A DNA stretch of 64,000 bases, from the NCBI GenBank assembly GCA_964552795.1, contig CAZKIO010000001.1:186001-250000 (forward strand). Reading direction: 5' to 3'. The notes beneath the pieces are model-generated. The model searched no databases. It was not told the origin of the DNA and was given only the letters and a program-made list of their open reading frames with translations. Position numbers and translations under genes: made by a program. The stretch comes from JAEUHZ01 sp964552795. Its GTDB lineage: Bacteria; Planctomycetota; UBA1135; GCA-002686595. Positions 15,572 through 24,026 of this stretch are shown here, in pieces; the stretch's first letter is position 1; each line of letters begins with the position of its first letter.

Positions 15572-17811
15572 CCCTCCTCCCCGGTTGGGCTGACCGCCTC
15601 GCGGCGCGGGCCTCGGCGAAGTCGAGCCCGGTCGTGCCGCCGATCGCGCTCACCGCCGTGGACGCGCGGCAGGCCAGCGCGAGCGTCCTCCTCGTGCACG
15701 ACGCCGACGACGCGCGTGCGCTGGTCGACACGCTGTCCGGCCTGCCGATCGCCGCGGTCGCCCTGGACGCGCGCAGACCGCGTCCCGTGGCGTCGGGCGC
15801 GATCTCCGCCATGACGACCGACCGGCGCGAGCAGAGGCCTTCGCAGGCCGCCATGGCGGCCCTCTGTCACGACGGGGAGATCGTGCTCGCGGTCCTGGAC
15901 CTGCGGGTCGAAGCCGCCGTCGAGGCCCTGGTCGAGATCCTGCGCCTGCATGCCCCGATCGTCGTGCACGGCGCGAAGCCGCTCCTGTTCGGGGTCTGGG
16001 CGCTCGGCATCGATCTGGGGCATGTCGACCTGGTGGACACCTACCTGACCGGCGCCTGCCTGGCCCTGGGGCGTGACCACGACCGCGCGGCTGCCCCGGA
16101 CGACGCCGGCGACTTCGAGCGCATCCAGGCCGAAGGAGCCCTGCGGGAGCGCCGCGAGCGCCGCCTGACCCTGGCTGGCCAGTGCGAGGAGCACGGGCTG
16201 CGGCCGCCAGTGATCCCGCGCGGCGGAGCCGCCGACCTGCCGGGACCCGAGTCCGACACCGAGTTGGCGCAGTCGATCCTGCGCCGCGCCGCGCTGCGCG
16301 CCGAGTGGACGCTGCGGCTCCACCTGGCCCAGCAGCCGGCGGTGGTGCGCGCCGGAGTGGCCCACCACCTCCTGACCGTCGAGTACCCGTTCGCGATCGC
16401 CAACGCGCGCATGGAGTGGCATGGCGTCCCCGCCGACGCCGGGCGCTGCCAGGCCGTGCGCCTCGCGGCCCGGCGGGCGGCACGCCACTATGCGAACGAG
16501 CTGGAGGCCGGCGGCGTCACTCCCGCGGGGGGCCGCGAGGCGTTCCTGCGGGTGATGCGGGAGCGCGGCCTGGCCCGGCACCTGAGCCGCGGCCGCGCCC
16601 TCGTGATCGATGACCGCACGCTGGAGTCGGTCGAGCACCACGACCCGCTGATCCGGGCTTTCCGCCTGCACCGACGCTACGCGCGCCTGGCCGGGGAGAC
16701 CTGGCTGCGCGGAGCAGGTCGCTGGCCCGACGGCCGGCTCCACCCGGAGCACGTCCAGCTCGGCGCCGCGACCGGTCGCAACTCGTGCCGGCGCCCGAAC
16801 CTCGCCGGCATCGGCCGCGTGATGAGGCCCGTCGTGACTGCGCCGCCGGGGCGCGCCATCGTCGAACTCGACTACGCCCAGATCGAGATCGCGGTCGCCG
16901 CCGCGGAGCACGGGGATCGCGACCTGCTCGCGGCCTACCACGCTGGCGACGTCTACGCGGCGATGGCACAGCGGTACTACGCCGCGCGCCTGCCGGAGTC
17001 GGAGCGGGCGCTCGGCGCGCTCGCGTTCGCCCGTGCACGGCCCGACCTGCGCGCGCGCATGAAGACTTGCGTGCTGGCGATCCTCTACAACATCCAGGCG
17101 CCGGGCCTCGCCGCGCGGTTGGGTTGCACGGTCGCGGATGCGAAGCGCGAGCGGGCGCGCCTCGCCGACACGTACCCGGTCCTTTGGAGCCGCATGCGGC
17201 GGTCCACCGAGGTCGGACTGGCCCGCGGCTATGCAACCGTGGTGAGCGGCGCGCGACGGCAACTGCCGGAAGGCAAGTCAAACGGCGCGTGGAAGCGGAA
17301 CCTCCTGCGCAACACCCCCGTGCAGGGCAGCGCGGCCGTGATCTTCAAGCGCGCCGTGATCGACCTCGACCTCGCGTTCCGGGGCACGAGCACCAAGTTG
17401 GTCCTGCCGCTCCACGACGCGGTGGTGATCGAGTGCGACTCCGACAAGATCGACGGCGTCGCCGCCGAGGCCGCGCGGATCATGCGCCACGCCGCGCGCG
17501 TGTACTACCCGCTGCTGGAGATGCGGATCAACGTGAACCGCGCGTGCCCGAGCTGCTGGAACAAGGACGGGCACGCGGACAGCCTGGAGCGGTTCATCGA
17601 GGACCCGACGTTCTCGCTGGACGCCCCGGGCGCTCTGCGTGCAGCGGTCGTCCGCGAACTCGGAGCCGGGATGGCGAGCGTCGACGGCGCCCACGCGGAT
17701 GCTGAGCGCGGGATGCGCCACGAGAAGTGGTGGTCCGCATGCGTCGACGCCGACCACCAGCCGCTGGAGGACGAGGTCGTCGGGCGCGCACCGGCCGAGG
17801 CGGGGGTCTGA
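15568..17811 (+). CDS. Family A DNA polymerase (Pol I-like, phage type)
   Basis: 747 residues; the GTG start overlaps the preceding stop (GTGA). Polymerase motif A is DYAQIEI (435-441), motif B lies around MKTCVLAILYNIQ (about 497-510), NTPVQGSAA follows, and motif C is HDAVVIE (H616, D617). All polymerase catalytic aspartates are present. The region before ~200 looks like a 3'-5' exonuclease fold, but its DxE motif appears lost (ALDARRP), so proofreading is doubtful. There is no 5' nuclease domain. It would copy the element's DNA with the neighbouring helicase and possible SSB. Confidence 0.93.
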   Translation: MTLLPGWADRLAARASAKSSPVVPPIALTAVDARQASASVLLVHDADDARALVDTLSGLPIAAVALDARRPRPVASGAISAMTTDRREQRPSQAAMAALCHDGEIVLAVLDLRVEAAVEALVEILRLHAPIVVHGAKPLLFGVWALGIDLGHVDLVDTYLTGACLALGRDHDRAAAPDDAGDFERIQAEGALRERRERRLTLAGQCEEHGLRPPVIPRGGAADLPGPESDTELAQSILRRAALRAEWTLRLHLAQQPAVVRAGVAHHLLTVEYPFAIANARMEWHGVPADAGRCQAVRLAARRAARHYANELEAGGVTPAGGREAFLRVMRERGLARHLSRGRALVIDDRTLESVEHHDPLIRAFRLHRRYARLAGETWLRGAGRWPDGRLHPEHVQLGAATGRNSCRRPNLAGIGRVMRPVVTAPPGRAIVELDYAQIEIAVAAAEHGDRDLLAAYHAGDVYAAMAQRYYAARLPESERALGALAFARARPDLRARMKTCVLAILYNIQAPGLAARLGCTVADAKRERARLADTYPVLWSRMRRSTEVGLARGYATVVSGARRQLPEGKSNGAWKRNLLRNTPVQGSAAVIFKRAVIDLDLAFRGTSTKLVLPLHDAVVIECDSDKIDGVAAEAARIMRHAARVYYPLLEMRINVNRACPSCWNKDGHADSLERFIEDPTFSLDAPGALRAAVVRELGAGMASVDGAHADAERGMRHEKWWSACVDADHQPLEDEVVGRAPAEAGV

Positions 17812-17814
17812 GCC

Positions 17815-18102
17815 ATGCGCCACGAGGTCCTCATCTCGGACATCCGCTTCACGCCCGCCAGTGCCGCGCTGCGCGCGACAGGGCTGCGCGGCTGGGCGAT
17901 GTGCCGGATCGACGGGCGCTGGGAGCTCGACGGCCTGACGGTCAGGCGTTCTCCGGGGGGCGGCCACGAGCTGAGGTTCCCGTCCAAGACCGACGGCAAG
18001 GGCATCGATCGCCCGTACGTCAGGCCGATCACCCAGGAGGTGCGCGAGGCCGTCGAGTCGCAGGTGCTTCAGGTTCTGCGCGAGCGAGGGTTTCTGCCGT
18101 GA
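17815..18102 (+). CDS. SpoVG-like small protein
   Basis: 95 residues starting 3 bases after the polymerase stop. It has the SpoVG pattern: an N-terminal ISDIRFTP strand, a central 'DGLTV...FPSK' segment (LRFPSKTDGKGIDRPYVRPI), then a helix (QEVREAVESQVLQVL). SpoVG family proteins bind nucleic acids and act as pleiotropic regulators, and homologues are found in phage replication operons. It overlaps the next gene by GTGA, so it is in the same operon. A nucleic-acid-binding regulatory role is inferred. Confidence 0.75.
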   Translation: MRHEVLISDIRFTPASAALRATGLRGWAMCRIDGRWELDGLTVRRSPGGGHELRFPSKTDGKGIDRPYVRPITQEVREAVESQVLQVLRERGFLP

Positions 18103-18416
18103 CGCCGTCACTCGAGGAGCGACTCGTCACCGTGCTGGAGCGCCTGGCCGCCTGGCTCGAGACGGACGCGTCGACGCCGACCAACCCCGTCGAGGCGGAC
18201 ACGGCGAAGCCGCAGGCCCTGCTGATCGACATCGACGCAGTGGCGCTGCTCATCAACGAGTCTGCGCGCACCGTCCAGCGCCTGTGCGACCGCGGCGACA
18301 TACCTCCGCCCGTCAGGCTCGGCCGATCTCGGCGTTGGCGTCGAGCCGAGATCGTGGAGTGGATCGAGGCGGGCTGCCCGTCGCGCCGTCCACGCAGCAC
18401 CAGGAGGGCCTCGTGA
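18099..18416 (+). CDS. Excisionase/AlpA-like HTH protein
   Basis: 105 residues from the GTG at 18099 (GTGA overlap with the SpoVG-like gene). The C-terminal half, LLIDIDAVALLINESARTVQRL and then PPPVRLGRSRRWRRAEIVEWIEAGCP, is the classic winged-HTH of AlpA/Xis DNA-binding proteins with the R-x-W-R tip. Such proteins steer integrase toward excision or regulate element genes. An integrase follows within 700 bases. The N-terminal 40 residues are a leucine-rich helix that may dimerise. Confidence 0.8.
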   Translation: MTPSLEERLVTVLERLAAWLETDASTPTNPVEADTAKPQALLIDIDAVALLINESARTVQRLCDRGDIPPPVRLGRSRRWRRAEIVEWIEAGCPSRRPRSTRRAS

Positions 18417-18612
18417 CGCCGACTGTGGCCCTCGTCGCATGCAGCTTGTGTGCCCTTCGCGCGGTCATTCGCACCCTGCGCGCCCAGTGGCCAATCCGAC
18501 GTGCACGTCACGTTTGGCGGGCGCGGAATCAGGCGGAATCCGCCTTCCCGGTGTGCCCCCGTCGAGCCCTCATGCGACCACGCGGCGGGTGCCGTGCAAG
18601 GAGCGATCGACG
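18417..18612. other. Short intergenic region carrying the second 26-base element
   Basis: This is the only sizeable break in the tightly packed run 12853-20440. It contains the conserved palindromic element (18523-18548) and the ribosome-binding site AAGGAG for the gene at 18613. A + strand frame from GTG 18413 to 18616 has a good Shine-Dalgarno and a GTGA overlap, but it is arginine-rich and runs through the palindrome, so I treat it as non-coding. Confidence 0.5.
18523..18548 (+). promoter_or_regulatory. Conserved 26-base palindromic element, copy 2
   Basis: The palindrome GGCGGAATCCGCC (18532-18544) followed by TTCC and preceded by GCGGAATC matches copy 1 (10150-10175) at 22 of 26 positions. 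The inner pair is G:C here and C:G in copy 1, so base pairing or dyad symmetry is preserved. It ends 64 bases before the ATG at 18613, against 66 for copy 1. Confidence 0.6.
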
Positions 18613-18831
18613 ATGACCACGAAGGCCGAGACGAGAATCCTGTGGGACGAATCTGGACGAGTCGCGTGCACGGAGCACGCGCCCTACCGCGGCACGGACA
18701 CATGGCGCACGGGCCGCTGGCGGCCGATCACGCGCGCGGAAGCCACCGCGTTCGAGCGCGAGGTCGGGCGCGCGCCCGCGTGCGAGACCTGCAGCGCGAT
18801 CGCACGCCGCGCGGCAGAGGGAGGGGCGTGA
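18613..18831 (+). CDS. Small unknown protein
   Basis: 72 residues; the ATG at 18613 has AAGGAG 10 bases upstream. It contains two cysteine-bearing spots (VACTEHAP and PACETCSAI) and conserved-looking tryptophans (TWRTGRWRPI), suggesting a small zinc-binding or nucleic-acid-associated fold. It is the first gene after the second conserved palindromic element, and its stop overlaps the next start. No family recognised. Confidence 0.6.
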   Translation: MTTKAETRILWDESGRVACTEHAPYRGTDTWRTGRWRPITRAEATAFEREVGRAPACETCSAIARRAAEGGA

Positions 18832-19100
18832 TGCATCCTGCCGAGATCAACCTGTGCGACTGCGGCCATGGACCCGGTGGTCGTCACCGTGACGTTCGTG
18901 ACGCCGTCGCCGGCTACGACGCCGGTCGGGAGCGCGAGCGCCTGTTCCGCGTGCTGGCCGCCTGGACCGCGGCGGGGTTCGTTCCCCGGCAGCGTGCTGA
19001 GAGGTTCTACCGCCGCGTCGGCGTGCTCGCTCGCCGCACCGGCGTGCCCTTCGAGACCATCTTGACCGACCTGCGCGCCGAGGCGGAGGGGGTCGGGTAG
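18831..19100 (+). CDS. Small unknown protein before integrase
   Basis: 89 residues from the ATG at 18831 (overlap with the preceding TGA; GAGGGAGGGG upstream). The N-terminus has CDCGHGPGGRHRD, a Cys/His cluster that could bind a metal; the rest is helical and basic (RERERLFRVLAAWTAAGFVPRQRAERFYRRVGVLARRTG). It ends 2 bases before the integrase start, so it is part of the same transcript. Function unknown. Confidence 0.6.
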   Translation: MHPAEINLCDCGHGPGGRHRDVRDAVAGYDAGRERERLFRVLAAWTAAGFVPRQRAERFYRRVGVLARRTGVPFETILTDLRAEAEGVG

Positions 19101-19102
19101 CG

Positions 19103-20440
19103 ATGGGCAGGGTGTTCAAGCCCGACGTGACGCGCCCGCTGCCCAAGGGCGCCGAGGTCGTGACGCAGGGCGGGAACCGCGTCGCGCGCTGGCGCTCGCG
19201 CCACGGCAAGCTGCGCACGGCCGAGGTCCGCACGACCCCGAGCGGCGACAAGATCGTGTGCCACTCGGGCAAGTACCTCGCGCGCTACCGCGACGCCCAG
19301 GGCGTGGTCCAGACCGTCGCCACCGGCTGCCGGGACGAGGCCGCCGCGCGCGCCGTGCTGGTTGAGCTGGAGCGCCGGGCCGAACTCGTGAAGGCCGGCG
19401 TCCTCACCGCATCCCAAGAGGCGGTGGCCGGCCACCGCCGCGCGCCGGTGGCGCACCACATCGACGCCTATGTCACCTCCTTGCAGGCGCGGGGCGTCAC
19501 CGAGAAGCACAGTCGCGGCGTGCAGCGTCGCGTCACCGAGCTGTTCGACGGCTGCAACTTCCGCTCGCTGCGCGACGTGAACCGCGAAACGGTGGAACGC
19601 TGGCTGGGCACGGGCGCGAACCTGCGGCGCTCGGCGCGGACCCGGAACACCTACGTCGGCGCCGCGAAGTCGTTCCTGTCGTGGTGCGTCGAGATGGACC
19701 GCCTCGCAACCAATCCGCTCGCGCGCGTGCGCCGTGCCGACGAGCGCGCGGACCGCCGGCGTCAGCCGCGGGCGTTCACCGAAGACGAGCTGCTTCGGCT
19801 GCTGGACGCAGCGCGGCGCCGGCCGCTGGCCGAGGCGCAGCTCTTCAACCGCGGCTGGCGCAAGGGCCAGAACGGCGCGCACCTACGGCCGGAGACGGTC
19901 GAGAGGCTGGAGCAGCTCGGGATGGAGCGCGCGCTGGCGTACAAGACGCTGGTGCTGACCGGCCTGCGCTTGGGCGAGCTGGCCGCCGTGCGCGTGTGCG
20001 ACCTGCAGGGTGACCGCATCGTGCTGGGCGCGCGCCACACGAAGAACCGGGAGGCCGCGGTCATCCCGCTGCGCGCCGACCTGGCGGATGACCTCCGGGC
20101 GTGGGTGGCCGTGAATCCGGGCGTACCGGATCGCGTCCTCTTCCGCCTCTCGGCCAACCAGGTGAAGGTCTTCGACCGCGACCTGCGGTTCGCCGGCATC
20201 GCGAAGCGCGACGACCGCGGGCGCGTGGCCTGCGTTCACTCGCTGCGGCACACGTTCGCGACGCTGCTGAGCCGCGGCGGCGTGGCGCCCCGCGTGGCCC
20301 AGGCGGCGATGCGGCACAGCACGATCGACCTGACGATGACGACCTACACCGATCCGCGGGTGCTCGATGTGGCGGCGGCGGTCGAGGCGCTGCCGCAGTT
20401 GCCGCTGGTCGCGAGCCCGGCCGTTGCGAGAGGGGCGTAG
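19103..20440 (+). CDS. Phage-type integrase (tyrosine recombinase)
   Basis: 445 residues, the length of typical phage/island integrases. There is an N-terminal arm-binding region (~1-115), a SAM-like core-binding domain (~120-215: VTSLQARGVTEKHSRGVQRRV) and a catalytic domain. The latter has R292 in TGLRLGEL, HSLRHTFA (H379, R382), MRHSTID (H405) and TYTD (Y415). All catalytic residues are intact. It probably integrates the element at a tRNA gene; tRNA-Arg at 26161-26237 is the only tRNA in the window and is flanked by arm-site-like repeats. Confidence 0.92.
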   Translation: MGRVFKPDVTRPLPKGAEVVTQGGNRVARWRSRHGKLRTAEVRTTPSGDKIVCHSGKYLARYRDAQGVVQTVATGCRDEAAARAVLVELERRAELVKAGVLTASQEAVAGHRRAPVAHHIDAYVTSLQARGVTEKHSRGVQRRVTELFDGCNFRSLRDVNRETVERWLGTGANLRRSARTRNTYVGAAKSFLSWCVEMDRLATNPLARVRRADERADRRRQPRAFTEDELLRLLDAARRRPLAEAQLFNRGWRKGQNGAHLRPETVERLEQLGMERALAYKTLVLTGLRLGELAAVRVCDLQGDRIVLGARHTKNREAAVIPLRADLADDLRAWVAVNPGVPDRVLFRLSANQVKVFDRDLRFAGIAKRDDRGRVACVHSLRHTFATLLSRGGVAPRVAQAAMRHSTIDLTMTTYTDPRVLDVAAAVEALPQLPLVASPAVARGA

Positions 20441-20532
20441 CCGCAACACATGCCCAGAACAGCCGGCGGCGGCGCTGCGACCTCCGCGCCCCGTCGGCAA
20501 TCAAGTCCAGGAGGCCATGCCAGGGTCGACGA

Positions 20533-20844
20533 ATGGTCGAGACGATGACGAGGAAGCGTAGGACGAGCGAGGAGCAGATCGCGGACCTGGAGTCCAAGAT
20601 CGCTGTGATCAAAGCGCGGTCTGAGCGCCGCAGAGCGCGCCAGAACCCCGCCGTGCGACAGGTGCTGTTCGCGGTGCGAGCGCTCGACAAGGCGCTCGCG
20701 AACTCCAAGGACCAAGTGCTGCGCAGGGCCGCGGAGGACGCGCGCACGACGCTCGGCGCGTGTCTAGCGGTGTCTGGAGTGGCACCCAAGCAGCTGGCTG
20801 TGCCGCGCGCCCGATCGCGCAGCAGCCGCAAGGAGCAGCCGTGA
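20533..20844 (+). CDS. Small basic coiled-coil protein, unknown
   Basis: 103 residues from the ATG at 20533; ATG 20545 is an alternative. The N-terminal half is a charged coiled-coil (RKRRTSEEQIADLESKIAVIKARSERRRARQ), followed by a helical region and a basic tail (RARSRSSRKEQ). The upstream AGGAGG at 20509-20514 stands 2 bases before a different, very short frame (ATG 20517), so initiation is uncertain. The pattern resembles small DNA-binding or nucleoid-type proteins. It overlaps the next gene by GTGA. Confidence 0.55.
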   Translation: MVETMTRKRRTSEEQIADLESKIAVIKARSERRRARQNPAVRQVLFAVRALDKALANSKDQVLRRAAEDARTTLGACLAVSGVAPKQLAVPRARSRSSRKEQP

Positions 20845-21125
20845 TCCCGAGTGAAGACCAGCTCACCGCGCTGCTGACCTCGTTCCGCGCCATGTCGCCA
20901 CGGTGCATCCTGTGCAAGGGTCCGCCGGTGACGATCGGCATGTACGTGCCGCGCGATTCCTCCGAGTTCGGCCAGAAGCCAAAGCCTGGCAAGGCCAGGG
21001 TCGGACTCTACGCGCTCTGCGCGACGTGCATTGGCAATGACCCTGAAGCCGCCGCGAGCCGTGCCGAGCAGCGGCTCCGTGAGGAAGGCCAGATGTCCAA
21101 CGTTGATTCGAGCCCGGGTCGGTGA
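20841..21125 (+). CDS. Small zinc-ribbon-like protein, unknown
   Basis: 94 residues from the GTG at 20841 (AAGGAG upstream; GTGA overlap). Two CxxC pairs, CILC (near residue 22) and CATC (near residue 61), suggest a zinc ribbon. It is the last + strand gene of the phage-like block and converges with the PIN-like gene. No named family recognised; HNH-like or recruitment functions are possible but unsupported. Confidence 0.6.
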   Translation: MIPSEDQLTALLTSFRAMSPRCILCKGPPVTIGMYVPRDSSEFGQKPKPGKARVGLYALCATCIGNDPEAAASRAEQRLREEGQMSNVDSSPGR

Positions 21126-21198
21126 TGGTCGATCCGCACGGCGCTCTCCGGCGGCGCTGGCCGTTGAGCGAGACGCGGCACCAGTCCCGCGTCGGCAA

Positions 21199-22047
21199 CT
21201 AGGAGGGAAGCGCGCTCTTCACCACGACGTGATCGAAGACGGCCTGGGCCGCCCGGCGCATGCGCCCGTCCGCCGAGGCGAGTTCCCCAGCGAACGACGC
21301 GAGGATGACGTACTGTGCGTCTGCCCAGTCGTTGGTGAACTTCGCTTCGCCCGTCTCGGGGTTGAGGAACCCCTGCAGCCCGTACCACGCGGCCAGCCGG
21401 ATCCACCTTGGCCAGGCGTACCGGTCGGGGTAGCGCAGCAGGGCCTGAGCCCACGGTCCGCTTGCGAATCTTGGGTTCGAGTCTGCCGTGCGCGCGACAC
21501 GCGCTGGGTGTCGTGCCCATTCGGCGTGCGCAGCAGTTGATCCGCGGAAGGAGTTGGCCCGATCACCGAGGTGCCTCTCGGAGAACAGCCGCCACTCCTC
21601 CCTCATGCGGCTGAACTCCTCGCGGCCCAGCGCGACGTGAGTGGGCGAGAACAAGCCCCGTACCTCAGAGGCCCGCTGCACGAACACCTCGCGTGAGGGG
21701 AGATCGAACCAGAGCCTCTCGGAGAGATCGTGATGAATCCAGTGCCTGGAGTCGAGGCGCACGTCGGGATTGCGCTCCAGCAGATCCAGTTCGCCCACAT
21801 TGCGCCCGATGAACACGCGCCCAGGGTTCTTGGAGAAGAGATCGAAGAGCTTCCCCGCCTGCCCGCGGGCGTCGTCATCCGTGTCGGTCTCGAACTTCCC
21901 TGTGATCTCGTCGATCAGGATCCCTGGGATCACCAGGCCCACACCATCGGGTATGCGGTACTCCTGATTGCGGCCCTGGAGCAGGCTCAGGTCGGCGACG
22001 ACGAGACGCTGAGCTGGCTGGCGGCGGCTGCGCGACTTGCTCTGCAT
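21199..22047 (-). CDS. PIN-like domain protein
   Basis: 282 residues. The pattern of acidic residues fits a PIN-like nuclease fold: VVADLS near residue 19, ILIDEITGKF near 45-55, and a distal NDWADAQYVILASFAGELASADGRM near 240-265. PIN domains are Mg-dependent RNases found in toxins and RNA processing. Here the protein is longer than VapC toxins, with a middle region rich in W, R and E. It lies opposite to and just beyond the phage-like run, with no obvious antitoxin beside it. It could be a defence or cargo gene; the assignment is by motif spacing only. Confidence 0.5.
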   Translation of the reverse strand: MQSKSRSRRQPAQRLVVADLSLLQGRNQEYRIPDGVGLVIPGILIDEITGKFETDTDDDARGQAGKLFDLFSKNPGRVFIGRNVGELDLLERNPDVRLDSRHWIHHDLSERLWFDLPSREVFVQRASEVRGLFSPTHVALGREEFSRMREEWRLFSERHLGDRANSFRGSTAAHAEWARHPARVARTADSNPRFASGPWAQALLRYPDRYAWPRWIRLAAWYGLQGFLNPETGEAKFTNDWADAQYVILASFAGELASADGRMRRAAQAVFDHVVVKSALPS

Positions 22048-22123
22048 CGAAGAGGCGCCATCATGGCGCCGGGCGCAGAGTACGCTTTGTGGGGTTGACC
22101 CGCGGCCGCAGTGCTTGAGTGCC

Positions 22124-23881
22124 CTACGGCCGCCAAGCCAGTGCCAGCCCGTTACTGAGGCTGTAGGTCTCCGGCGCGCAGAACGTTGCCGCGTCTCGGT
22201 ACCAGACCTGGTACGTGCGGACGTTTCCGACAGCGCACGCCCCCTTCACCGACACCGCGGGGTCGCCGGCGCCCGGGTAGTAGGAGGAACCAGCGGCGTG
22301 CGGCTGGATGCCCAGCCGGATCAGCGTGCCTCCCGCACAGCGCAGGCCGTCGCCCAGGACGGCGCCGAACCCGCCCGCGAACTGCGCCGTGCCCTGAAAG
22401 TACAGGCCGGGGCCGTTGGTCATTCCTGTGCCGGTCAGCACGATCGTATCGCTGGTGATGCTCGGGAATCCCGTCGCCACGAGTTGCCCGGCGTTGCCGG
22501 TCGAGTTCAGGCAGCCGGCAGCCGCCGCGCTTGGGGACGTGTTGCCGCAAGGGCAGGCCGTCGCCGAGCCGTCGCCGAAGCAGTAGGCGACCCAGGGCGT
22601 GCCGACGGGGTCGGTCAGGAAGATGTCCGCCACGGCGTTCGTGTCGGCAGGCACGAGGTTGGAGGCCGAGCTGTAGTAGGCAATGGTGGAGCCGTCTCCA
22701 GAGATCGAGGATCGACCACTCGAGTTGTTGGCAGGCAAGCCTCCCGTCGTGACGCTGACGCGCTGCACCGACGCGCTCTGCGTGTCTCGGAGGAACACGC
22801 CGACGCCTCCTGGGAGGATCGCAGCGGAGAAGCTGGTGAACGTGACGTAGCGCCCGTCGCCGGAGACCGCCGGGTCGTAGCAGTCTTCGTCGGGCTGCCC
22901 ACCCAGGTAGGTGAGGGAGACTCTCGTGGTCATGTTGGCCACGAGGTCGCGCAGGAATACGTTGCGCAGTCCATTGGTGGGGGGTGAGACGATGTTGGTC
23001 GCTGTGCATGCAAAGGCAACGAATCGTCCGTCCGCCGAGAGCCTGGCCGACTCGCTGAATCCGTTCGGCGAGCCACCACCGGGAGTGACGCTCGCGCGCA
23101 CGGTGTTCCCGAGCAGACGGTCGTAGACGAAGACGTCCGGGTACCCGCCCGCGGAGTCGCCAAAGACCAGGTTGCTGGCCGAGCTCGTGAACGCGACGTA
23201 GCGGCCGTCGCCCGAGATGCTGGGATCCGTGCTGGACCCGTTGCCCTGGGTGCCCGCGCTGTCCACGCTGACCCTCGTGACGACGCCCGTGGCGAGATCC
23301 TTCACGAAGATGTCGGTCACTCCGTTCGTGTCGGCGACCACGAGGTTGCTCGCGTTGCTCTGGAACGCGACAAACCGCCCGTCGGCCGAGATGGAAGGCG
23401 CCGAGCTGGATCCGTTGCCCTCGACGCCCGCGGAGGTCACGCTGGCTCGCACCGTCGTGCCGCTCAGCAGGTCGTGGACGAACACGTCCTGGGCTCCGTT
23501 CGCGTCGCCGCTCACGAGGTTCGCAGCAGAGCTCGCGAAGGCGACCACCCGACCGTCCCCGTTGATCGCGGGAGCCGAGCTGGACGCGGTGGCCTGCAGG
23601 CCCGCGCTGTCGACGCTGACGCGGTTCGTGGTGCCGGTCTGGAGGTTTCGCACGAACACGTCGACCTGACCGTTCGTGTCGCCCGCTACCAGGTTGGTGG
23701 CGCCGCTGGTGAAGGCCACGGAGTGGCCGTCAGCGGAGATGGCGGGGTTGTCGCTGGAGCCGTTGGCCTGGACGCCTGCGCTGTCGACGCTGACCCGGAT
23801 CGTGGTCTGGGCTGCGGAAGGGCTCGATAGGGCGCCAAACGCCAAGAAGGTGGGGAGCAGTGCTGCGAGGCTGCGGGGCAT
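22124..23881 (-). CDS. Secreted seven-bladed beta-propeller protein with Cys-rich C-terminal module
   Basis: 585 residues. The start at 23881 is chosen because it gives a signal peptide (MPRSLAALLPTFLAFGAL...AAQ); the frame is open further upstream. Seven repeats of ~60 residues follow, each beginning R(V/A)SV..GG.. and containing SISGDGRYVAFTSSASNLV..DTN, a TolB/WD40-like propeller. The last ~150 residues form a separate module (CFGDGSATACPCGN, GDGLRCAGG, YQVWYRD, SNGLALAW). It recurs in the CHRD protein at 44416-45345. The module may serve in surface retention or folding; this is inferred. Confidence 0.85.
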   Translation of the reverse strand: MPRSLAALLPTFLAFGALSSPSAAQTTIRVSVDSAGVQANGSSDNPAISADGHSVAFTSGATNLVAGDTNGQVDVFVRNLQTGTTNRVSVDSAGLQATASSSAPAINGDGRVVAFASSAANLVSGDANGAQDVFVHDLLSGTTVRASVTSAGVEGNGSSSAPSISADGRFVAFQSNASNLVVADTNGVTDIFVKDLATGVVTRVSVDSAGTQGNGSSTDPSISGDGRYVAFTSSASNLVFGDSAGGYPDVFVYDRLLGNTVRASVTPGGGSPNGFSESARLSADGRFVAFACTATNIVSPPTNGLRNVFLRDLVANMTTRVSLTYLGGQPDEDCYDPAVSGDGRYVTFTSFSAAILPGGVGVFLRDTQSASVQRVSVTTGGLPANNSSGRSSISGDGSTIAYYSSASNLVPADTNAVADIFLTDPVGTPWVAYCFGDGSATACPCGNTSPSAAAAGCLNSTGNAGQLVATGFPSITSDTIVLTGTGMTNGPGLYFQGTAQFAGGFGAVLGDGLRCAGGTLIRLGIQPHAAGSSYYPGAGDPAVSVKGACAVGNVRTYQVWYRDAATFCAPETYSLSNGLALAWRP

Positions 23882-24026
23882 GGCGGGATACCGGGTGCGT
23901 GGGTTCGGGAGATGGTCGGCCACCGAAGCGGCGGTCGCCGCGGGTCTCCACGCGCCCAGTCTATAACGTTTCGGCATATCTCAGAACGGCATCTAGCGTC
24001 CGGATCCTCTCGACGAGGTCCGCGGC

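Noticed and set aside
18413..18616. Small + strand frame with good ribosome-binding site and GTGA overlap
   Set aside because: Arginine-rich product typical of an off-frame reading of GC-rich DNA, and it runs through the conserved palindromic element at 18523-18548.
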